This document shows positions 56,049-64,000 of a stretch of 64,000 nucleotides of DNA, piece after piece. Below the pieces are notes generated by a model. It was given only the letters and a program-made list of their open reading frames with translations. It was not told the origin of the DNA and did no database searches. Positions within the stretch are counted from its first letter, which is position 1. Every line of letters starts with the position of its first letter. The DNA comes from Trissonchulus latispiculum (lineage: Eukaryota > Nematoda > Enoplea > Enoplida > Ironidae): contig JASAND010022249.1 in assembly GCA_030248195.1 (NCBI GenBank), forward strand, positions 1 through 64,000, given 5' to 3'. The translations under genes were made by a program, and so were the position numbers.

Positions 56049-56373
56049 AAGTCGTGGTTACACTTGACAATCTTGTGACAACGCGTTGTCACAACGCGTT
56101 GCCACAACGGCCGTTGCTACAGAGTTGTCACGACGTTGTCCGTGCAATCAGTGACACAACGTTGTGACAACTGGTGACAATGCGTTGGGATCATGCCCGA
56201 TTTTGTTGTGACAACGCAATAGTAAACATAACGTTGGCTCAACAGCAAGTGTGCGTTGTCACAATCTGTTGTTACGTGTAAGCACTAGTTGTCAGACTTA
56301 ACAATCATGGGAAACAACTGCCGTTGTCACAACGCGTTGTCTGTCACAAGATTGCCAAGTGTAACCACGGCTT
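56049..56373. mobile_element. MITE with TA duplication and ACAACGCGTTG repeats
   Basis: AAGTCGTGGTTACACTTG at 56049 is mirrored at 56356-56373; TA is at 56047-56048 and 56374-56375. The interior has at least eight copies of variants of GTTGTCACAACGCGTTG, each itself palindromic. Tc1/mariner-type duplication. Confidence 0.8.
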
Positions 56374-56390
56374 TAACTGTAGGGGAAGCA

Positions 56391-56567
56391 TGCATAGGGA
56401 TGATTGATAAGCCTGATGTGGGAGTTCAGCTGACGGCTCAGTGGTCTAGTGGTGGCACGTCGCCCTTTCGAATCCCAGCCGGGACATTTCTTTATTTTTT
56501 ATCCTAATTGAAACGCTGAAATTCCCTCTTCCCTCGAAGGTCCTGGTTTCAAGAGTGTACGGTCTTT
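56391..56567 (+). mobile_element. tRNA-derived SINE (second family), copy 2
   Basis: Leader GATGTGGGAGTTCAGCTGAC, head GGCTCAGTGGTCTAGTGGTGGC..TTTCGAATCCCAGCC, and a body up to GGTCCTGGTTTCAAG, where it runs tail to tail into copy 3. Confidence 0.75.
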
Positions 56568-56815
56568 TGTACCATGGTGGATCAAAAAGGCGAAAGGCAT
56601 AGCCCAAGTCGGGAGACGTCAGGCACCATGAACCCTTCAAATTAGGACCTCATAGGGAAAAGGGAAGTTCAGCTTTTCAATCAGCAGAAAGTAAAGAATT
56701 GGTTCTGCCAGGGATGGATATGGAACCCTGGCCTTTATGCACTGGAGTGAAACGTGCTACCACTACACCAACGAGCCATCAGCTGAACTCACATATCAGA
56801 GCTTATCAATCTTTG
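56568..56815 (-). mobile_element. tRNA-derived SINE (second family), copy 3
   Basis: Minus-strand copy with TGATATGTGAGTTCAGCTGATGG-type leader, tRNA-like head near 56700-56780 and the GTCAGGCACC body. More diverged in the B box than copies 1 and 2. Confidence 0.75.
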
Positions 56816-57051
56816 TCATCTATATGTCAGATCAAACTTATTAGTCATTCCTACTAGCTTCCTTTACAAAACGGTGATTTCTATGCAACGGCAAAAATGT
56901 CAGTATGTAAGTATAAGGCAAACGTTTGGTAAATTAGTCGGAAACACTAGAAAATACTGTTTCCAAATTCCTGTGTTTCCCCAAATTGGTACAAAAAATT
57001 GGATTGTGATGAAGTCGACTATAGCTTTTGTACTCTGTATCTCTATTTTAG

Positions 57052-57477
57052 GGTCAGTATCAGCTCTACGTTTATGAAGGACTGAGTGGAACCAAAGTGG
57101 AGTGTAAACCCCTGGCTTCCACCAACTGCATCCGCTATGCTGCCCCGCATTTGGCCGTCGACCCCTTTGAGGAACTCGTCTTTATCAGTTACGACTTTTG
57201 CGTCGTCTGTCTGGAGTTGCCCTCACTCCGCCTACTGGGGGAGACGGGTCTCTATGCGGCCAGAGAGCACGAAGCCCTGGTGGTCACTAGAGGGCGCTGT
57301 TATGCCGTGGATTTGGACGGTCAAGAGTTCTCCTATGTTCCCTACCGGGAGAGAAAGTCGGGCAAAATCCCACCAGAAATTGAATATGAACCTGAGCAGA
57401 AACCACCGTCCACTTCGGCTGGACCTCCTGTCCCTAATTCTGGGAGGGAGGGGGCTTTGACTGTAAAAGACCTTTGA
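57052..57477 (+). CDS. Gene B exon 10 (last propeller-like part, stop)
   Basis: Follows CTATTTTAG. GQYQLYVYEGLSG, HLAVDPFEELVFISYD, HEALVVTRGRCYAVDLDG, tail ending TVKDL and TGA. 142 codons including the stop against 149 in gene A. Confidence 0.84.
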   Translation, partial: GQYQLYVYEGLSGTKVECKPLASTNCIRYAAPHLAVDPFEELVFISYDFCVVCLELPSLRLLGETGLYAAREHEALVVTRGRCYAVDLDGQEFSYVPYRERKSGKIPPEIEYEPEQKPPSTSAGPPVPNSGREGALTVKDL

Positions 57478-58465
57478 TTTGAACTGATTTGCATAATAGG
57501 TGTTGTAGTAGAAATTGGCTCTTTGTAAGCTTTCATGTTGCTTTCTTGTAAACCATTTAGCTTTAAGGCGGTATACCTGACGCTTTGCATAGCCTCTTCG
57601 GAGAGCGCTATGTTTGTGTGCACAATTACATAGGAAAAGTATTAGTTTGAAAAGTCAATAATTTCGTTCATTTTTACAAATTTTAAATTGTCTTTCGGAC
57701 GTTTCAAAGTATTTTGGGGAGAGTGAAACCTTTGTACACATATTTCTGGACTCAGGTCATATACACACATCAAATGGCAGCTCACAGATGCTTCTCGTTC
57801 GGCAGAACTGTAGCCGCAAACACTGAAAGTTCACAAATTTTCGCGACCTGTCCCCATTTCGAGCCTAATCCCCAAAAGTGCTCCGTAGCTTCTGATTTTT
57901 TTGCAGAACGTAGCCATGATATAAGGGAAACTGTGTGCCATGTTTGGTTGGTTTAGGTTTTTACTTCTCGTTTATTGACTGCTTAATTATGTGATTGACG
58001 TGACAGTAGCGTTGTGTACCGGCCCGGTCCAGACTACGACGACCGACCTTCCGACCATATACACTATACCACGGTTGAGCACACATTTTTGAACATGTAT
58101 AAACCAACTTACTGTTGACTGACTACTAGGAACCTAATCTAAATATTTTAACGGGTACAGCTGTGACAGGCAAACCGGGACAACTTCTTGAAAATACCGA
58201 GAGTATATAATAGAATAAGAGTATGAAACTAGACGCTATCATGTACTAAACATGCTTAAACATAAGCATCCCAAACGAAGCCAACCAGAGATTGCCCCAA
58301 CAGGAACTAAGGCACGTAAAAGACAAGCCCTAGAAAAACCGACTTGAAATTAAAATATAAACATTGGGGCCTGTATATATTTATTGCTTTTTTGTATGTG
58401 TAGATATTTCTTTTTGTTAAACTGAGTTTAGATTAGTGTATAATTGTCAATATAATTATTGGAAA
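57478..58465. other. Gene B 3' region
   Basis: Probably 3' UTR up to the polyadenylation signal at 58466. Contains a fragment of the 55098-55512 repeat near 58197-58240. No gene recognised. Confidence 0.45.
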
Positions 58466-58471
58466 AATAAA
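58466..58471 (+). terminator. Polyadenylation signal of gene B
   Basis: AATAAA in a context (GCATGGCTTTATTTGTG) shared with the signal after gene A at 32262; 989 bp behind the stop codon, with a GT-rich stretch just downstream. Confidence 0.65.
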
Positions 58472-59552
58472 GCATGGCTTTATTTGTGTATAGGAAACAT
58501 GTTCAGGATCAGATAGGATTGAATGGATCAAGAAATATGTAAGCTCTGATTGTTGTAATGATTTCTGTTTACATTTTCGCAAAAGTCTATGAAAAACTAC
58601 TCACTTGAGCATCGATTTTGTAAAAATATTGATGGACGGTTTCGCTCGATTAACTCAGCATATATAATGCTGCATTCATAGTTCCTGTCAGAAGCAATCG
58701 CCCATCGACGCATGTATGTAAGCGTTTGCATGCGTCCGTGAGCATGCATATGTTACAATTAATTTTAAACGGTTAAAACGGCATGTTTCAATCTGCGGCG
58801 TCGACGCGCGTCTCTATGCGTTCGAGACTATGAATCCACCTTAATGTGTAAAACTGAAAATCAACTGAAATGCAGCGGTGATGCGATCTCAGACTTTTTC
58901 TTGTGCCATGCCTTAACCGCTAGACTAGCCAAACTGTATTGTACAGACGTATATCAGCTGAGTCAAGATTAGCAGTTTTCCCGTATTAGAATTGAGATTT
59001 GCTAAGGTGGTGGTATCCTTTTGTGCAGTGCTTTTGTGGTGATTTTTTGAAACGCTATAACTTTCGCAATTTTGGGAGTTTGAAGCAGCTTTATACATCG
59101 TTTTAAGCTTCTTATCTGTACATTCACATCAGCTTACGAAACTGGCAAAGTTAGCAAAAAATAGCAGAAATTTTCTAACATGCTAACATCTAACAGGACG
59201 AATATAGACTGAACATCGATTTCTCAAAACTGAAGAATCGGCCAAAATTTTTTCTTGTGCCACTATATGAAGGACATATGAGCCGAGGGACGTTTTTTGG
59301 GTTTGGCTCAGCAGGTCTTAACGGTCGAGAAAATCGGTCAAATGCACGGTAACACGAAATTTCGCAACTTCGCATTGAGTTCTCTTGCTACTCGGTACGT
59401 TTTAGCCCAAACCAAGAAACTGTCCCTCCGCAGAAGGGCAAATTTCGATTCTGCCAAAAATCTCCAGAATCCGTCGAGTAGTTTTTGTGAAATCTATGTT
59501 CGAAACAAAATAATCGCAGTTTTGTCAAAATGATTTATCGGTCAAAGCTCTA
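58472..59552. other. Intergenic repeats
   Basis: Holds a decayed inverted repeat at about 58667-58838. A lone family end GGTGGTGGTATCC at 58996 is followed by sequence that matches, inverted, 43140-43670. No gene recognised. Confidence 0.5.
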
Positions 59553-60574
59553 GCTTAAGGTAGTGATTCCTTTTGGGTACATATTGTTGGTTGACGCCTC
59601 AAACCAAGATAAAATTTGATGAAACTTTCCAAAATAAGTTGTTTAAGCATTCTAACACCCTCCGCGCAATCCCGCTTCAAAAATTCTACGTCTCCGTTCA
59701 GGGTGGTTTTTGTCAATTTTTGACAGTTAGGCAGTTGCTGCATAGCAGAGATATAGTCGATTTTCCTATTTTGGCGTTGAAAACTTGTGATTTTTGCAGA
59801 AATCAAATAACCCGCCATTTCTTGATCTAAATTCAAATTCGTATCTAGATTCGTAAGCCGTAAAATTAAACTACGGGTGTCAATTTGAAGGTCTCGTCGA
59901 GACCGATTATCCATGACCTTATAATCTTTTAACTGCTACCCCGTACGCTGTTATCATAGAAAATGTAGTTTTTGCAAAAACATGACCCAATTTTTTCCAG
60001 CGATTGTGGAGGATTTACTATGGAAGCTAGATGGTTGCCACTTACTGGACGTGTTTTACACAAAAATACCCAGGGACCGTTTTTTAGTTGTACTGATTGC
60101 TGCTACCTAACCCTTTCCATCCTGCGGTTGTTTCGGAACAACCAAATATTATTGACATGTACAAGGCGCACATGACGAGAATAGCCAATGAAATTTTAGT
60201 CGTTTCTAGACAACAACCGGCTACAACAATGCAAATATAGACCGGTCTTAAAACTGCTGTTGCGGTGGGCGGGGCGGCAAAGAATGTTGGGGAGTCTGCC
60301 AGGAGGGTTCGTCCGACTTTGGGAGGTCCTACAGGTCCGACAGATTGTGGCCCCCGGTTTCAAAAATTGTTTTGAAGTGGTGTCATATGTAATTGTTTTA
60401 ACTATAGAAACGAATACTGAACATTCTTTTTACAGATTCTTCAAAATTTCTTTGTCTATTAGTTGTTTCTGAACTACTCCAGGATATTTCGAACACAGCC
60501 TAATCAAATTCAGTAGACAGTTGAATAGACTTGTGCCTAAATAATCAAACTGAAAACTTGTAATCACACATTCA

Positions 60575-60925
60575 CACGGGGTGCAAATCTGGTGGGTTTA
60601 CCTTCTAGTCCTTAAAAATTTCAAAATTTTAAGGGGATCTACCTCAAAATCAGCGAAAATTACGTATATTAACCTTTTGTCCAAAAATTAATAAAAACTA
60701 AAAACGAAGCGATTTTTAAGAATTGTTTGGCAAGAATCACTAAAATTTGCTTAAAATCTTCAATTTTTGGAACAAATCGCCGAGAGGTTTACCCTCTTTT
60801 TTCCATCTGGACGAGAGGGCCCGCCTTTTTTCCTTCTCTCTGAGTGGGTCTGCCCGTTTTTTGTCAGTGTTCTGCACCCTCATTTTCCATTTACCCACGT
60901 TATCCTGTGCTTCTATTTGTGGTGG
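60575..60925. repeat. Dispersed repeat, copy 2
   Basis: Second copy of the repeat at 16042-16440, without the long G and C runs. Confidence 0.6.
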
Positions 60926-60944
60926 GTAGAGTTGTTGGCAGCCC

Positions 60945-61425
60945 GGTTCCAAACCCGCTAAAAGCCAATCCCTGTCGGCCGCCGGCCAAGATCCGACCGG
61001 CTGGCTGGCCGGCCACCTTTCTTCACACGGCGGGCCGGCCGGGTCAGAAACAACACTCCGGCCGATCTGCTGAACCATGCCAACACGTAATACACATTAC
61101 CTACCTGTTATATGGCACCAGTAGTAACTGTATGCATTATTTAGGGAAAAAAATTTTGCAAAATGCACTAGAATAGGGTAAAACTGGTAACGGCCGGTTG
61201 TGTTTGCCAGCCGGCCGGCCGGCTAGCATCACCCTACCTGGTGGCCGGTAGCATCAGCCTAACGGGCGGCCCCGGTTTGCATCTCCCAGCAGCCGGCCGG
61301 TTTGCATCACGGAACAGGCTTGCAGCCGGCACGTCCGGCCGACTGGGGAGTTTACAAGTCCGACCGGCCGGGTCCAGTCGGCCGAGCCACATAACCGGCC
61401 GGTCAGCAGCACTAGCGGTTTAACT
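60945..61425. repeat. GGCCGG-rich repeat block
   Basis: More than fifteen occurrences of CCGGCC or GGCCGG in two clusters separated by AT-rich DNA (61080-61180). GC content is far above its surroundings. Overlapping frames are not supported as genes. Confidence 0.7.
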
Positions 61426-62230
61426 ATTATTTAGCTTTTGTGCTTGTTAATGGAACATGCTAAAAAACTTTCGTTAGAATTACCAATCGGGTAATCCATG
61501 AAGTGGCATGAAATTGGTTTTTCTGAAATCTGGCAATTGTTTCAGGATGTTTCATGAAAGCTGTAGTTATTGCAGTACACTTTGGTCTGTTTTAATTGCC
61601 TTGAGTGCTTTGTTTTACTGTCTGCTGGTAAAACTGTTGCAAATTTGGAATTTACTTAGGATTAGAGCAATTGGCTTAGACCTTGGAGGTTACCATGCAT
61701 CCTACAGTTGTTCAGGAACAACTAATCGCAGGACAAGCTCAGGTGGTTCAATCGATGCAGGGATTGCAGATTACCAATGTCGGTGTCCTATAGGTTGTGA
61801 AAAACGACCGCAATAATTGTTTAATTGACGTTACGATAATTCAGGATGGAAAGGGCTAAAGTGGTCGCTTGCCAAAGTTTGGAAAAGCAGGCAAAATTCA
61901 GGTCGCGCATACATTTTAGCTAATTTCTTTATAACGAAGTGCGGTTTCCTAAGAACTAAAAAAGGGTCCCCAGCTATTTGATATTGGAATCGAATGATGT
62001 GGCCGATGCCTCACGAAAAAATTTACTGTAGTCTACAAAAAGCTGGAAAATTAAATTACTTCGAAAATGCAGTAAAATAATTTCCAAGAACTAAAGTTTA
62101 AGTTTCGTTGTATTCATTAGAAAGGGCAAATGTTAAGCTGCATTTGGATATAAAAATGGCTTCTTAACTCCAAGTAATGGTTGAGTAATAATGGTTCAAA
62201 GTTGATGTCTCCAAAAGGAATCACCACCTT

Positions 62231-63057
62231 AAAACAATAAAGTCCCGCTAATAGGCATTCATAAAATGGGCATTTGGACGTTGTATCGATTGAGTATAAA
62301 TAAGCCAAGTTTATCCTTAACACGTTGCAGTAATTTTGAAAAAATTGATTTCCTCAGAAATTGCCATTTTTTGACCCTCAAAACAGTTTTTTGTTTATAC
62401 TGACTTAACCACTGGAGATAGCTCCAAAGTTTTAAAAGCAAAAATGTTCATTTTCGTGCCCTCTTACGGCCATCACAACCAATCTAGTATCTTGTCTACC
62501 TACTGGGAGCCTAAGGCCAAAAACCAAAACTTTCTTATCTTTTGGCCTAAAGATACGAGACTGGTTCCAGAATGTTAAAGAGCACGTAAATAGGTTATTT
62601 CTTAAGTTTTCCCACTTACCTAAAGAATTAAAGTCGTATGAGTCAAAAATACCCGAAAGGAAACCAGCACCTTAAGGTTTAGCTTCGTTTTAAGTTTTTC
62701 ATAAACGGAGGGCAATTATGACATGATGAAAGGTCATTTGTACGATACTGCCAACCGGGCGGCCGTTTTTTACCGACTAATGAGCGTAGTTTTGTGTGAC
62801 ATCTATAAGCTTATTTATTTGTATTTGATGGCTAATGTTAACGAAAAATTTGGTTCGGACCTCGTCGATAAGCGGTAATTATTAAAAATCGAGCAGTTTC
62901 GACGCATCGAAGATCCCGCCTTCCGGATTTGTTTATTGGGCATTTTGGGATATTGTTTTTAACCTGAATATGTTGAGGGAAACGGTGGGATTTTTGGAAA
63001 TTCAGTATGATTGGGTCAAACTGACAAGTTTGTTTTTGTATAGGATATATTTTTCTC
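62231..63057. other. Intergenic, repeat fragments
   Basis: 62220-62640 matches, inverted, 41150-41700, and another TTAA-type end (CAGCACCTTAAGG) lies near 62665. Otherwise nothing recognised. Confidence 0.45.
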
Positions 63058-63067
63058 TTTTGGGCCT

Positions 63068-63645
63068 CTTGCGCTATTCCTCCCAGCCTCAACTTTTGAT
63101 TTTTTGACCAATAGCTCAAAAATTTTGTGTGGATACATACTGAAGGTTGATGAATTAAAAAATTTAAAATTTTAAAAAATTAAGATTTATTTGCCAAGGG
63201 TAGGGCAAGGCAAGGACAAGGCAAACATTTCTGGCCCCAATTGTGCTAATAACTTGTATACAGGGGTTTTCTCGGGCGCTGAGAACGAATTTGTATTCTG
63301 TTTTTTTGATTCAGCCTCAAGATTCAGCCTTCATCTTAAGCTTAAAAGTAAAGCTTGTAGTAGACTAACGATATATAATATCAATCGAACCACAGATTTC
63401 AGCTTAGCGCTCAGCTCTCCAGAAAGCTTCTGTATGCGCATTATGCAAGTATTTCGCATATTCGGAAATAAAGGTTTTTTGATCCCCTTACCATCAAAAA
63501 TTTCAAAATGTTCTATAATGGTTTGAAATTCTTAAAATTTTCAATCTTAGAGTCCATCAGTCTTCAGTATGCAACCATACAAAATTTTTGAGAGATTGCT
63601 CAAAAAATTGAAAGTTAAAGTAAAGGCTAGATAGCGCAAGAGACC
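63068..63645. mobile_element. Fold-back element related to 11528-11842
   Basis: GGGCCTCTTGCGCTA at the left mirrors TAGCGCAAGAGACC at the right, and AAAAATTTTGTGTGG mirrors CCATACAAAATTTTT. It may enclose a second inverted repeat at about 63185-63520. Confidence 0.55.
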
Positions 63646-64000
63646 GTTTTTTGTTTTTTCTTTTTTTCTATATACAAATGCAGAAATTAGACTTTCTTTT
63701 TTCTATATCTAAAACAGTAATTGGAGAATTGTAGATCTTCAGCCAAGTTAGCTTTACTTTTCCTCTGAATTTTCTTCCTTCTCACTATGTTCAGTATGAA
63801 TGTACTGATTTCGTTCAGTTAAGTCTGCCGCATGGTGGCGTTGTGCGTATTTGTAAGCTGAAAATCCGTAAGCTGACCTACCTTTTCATGTCATGTTTTG
63901 TGAAGGTGTGCCTCGGAGATTATTACAGCTAATTTTCAATTGTAATGCTTTTAAAAGTGACAAAATTTGAAGTTTTGTATCTGTTTTTACTGCTCGCTTC
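63646..64000. other. Window end, nothing recognised
   Basis: T-rich sequence with no gene or repeat I can support. Confidence 0.45.

Larger units (their letters stand above)
59556..62230. mobile_element. Possible long TTAA-family element
   Basis: GGTAGTGATTCCTTTTGG after TTAA at 59552 and CCAAAAGGAATCACCACC before TTAA near 62231 form a matched inverted pair 2.7 kb apart. The interior includes the dispersed repeat at 60575-60925 and a GGCCGG-rich block, so it may be a composite or two unrelated ends. Confidence 0.45.

Noticed and set aside
60945..61423. Protein-coding frames in the GGCCGG-rich block
   Set aside because: Repetitive composition on both strands, no start context, no recognisable domain.

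Overview
The window is nuclear DNA of a metazoan, very probably a marine or other aquatic invertebrate. It holds spliced genes with GT-AG introns, a phosphatidylinositol 4-phosphatase of the animal TMEM55/PIP4P type, and two TRIM/RBCC-type RING genes. Between the exons lies a dense load of invertebrate-style mobile elements. I cannot name a phylum from this sequence. Coding exons make up under a tenth of the 64 kb; much of the rest is repeats, an unusual number of them long inverted repeats.

Layout. 1-2.4 kb: a fold-back element with two 434-bp arms. 2.5-9.1 kb: three 3'-terminal exons of a PIP4P-like gene on the + strand. Its introns carry a G-tract MITE, a hairpin element with a 5'-truncated non-LTR retrotransposon inserted in one arm, and a small LTR retrotransposon with no recognisable polymerase. 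9.2-16.7 kb: repeats only, namely a short Tc1-like MITE, a tRNA-derived SINE, fold-back elements and a hAT-like element that contains a 1.33-kb Tc1-like hairpin.

16.75-32.3 kb: gene A, an apparently intact ten-exon RING / B-box / helical / beta-propeller-like protein of 984 residues. Its 5.8-kb last intron contains an intact single-ORF reverse transcriptase of a Penelope-like or related type, flanked by a 149-bp tandem repeat. 34.6-58.5 kb: gene B, a tandem paralogue with the same ten-exon plan and splice phases. B is broken in its eighth exon by a 4.8-kb almost perfectly palindromic element. Each arm of that element encodes a C2H2 zinc-finger protein. Introns of B also hold an LTR element carrying a frameshifted NADAR (YbiA-like) domain, a CR1/L2-like fragment, several MITEs and SINEs. 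58.5-64 kb: repeats only.

A and B arose by tandem duplication, keep every intron position, and share a similar 3' end around a polyadenylation signal. Exon 2 (RING) and most of exon 8 are nearly identical while neighbouring exons are much more diverged, which suggests patchy gene conversion. By architecture they would be E3 ubiquitin ligases whose substrate is chosen by the C-terminal propeller-like region; that role is inferred, not shown.

The least familiar objects are the palindromic C2H2 element at 48.7-53.5 kb, the NADAR-bearing LTR element at 45.7-48.1 kb, the reverse-transcriptase unit at 24.0-27.1 kb, and the small LTR element at 6.8-8.9 kb whose primer-binding site continues into a longer tRNA-like copy.
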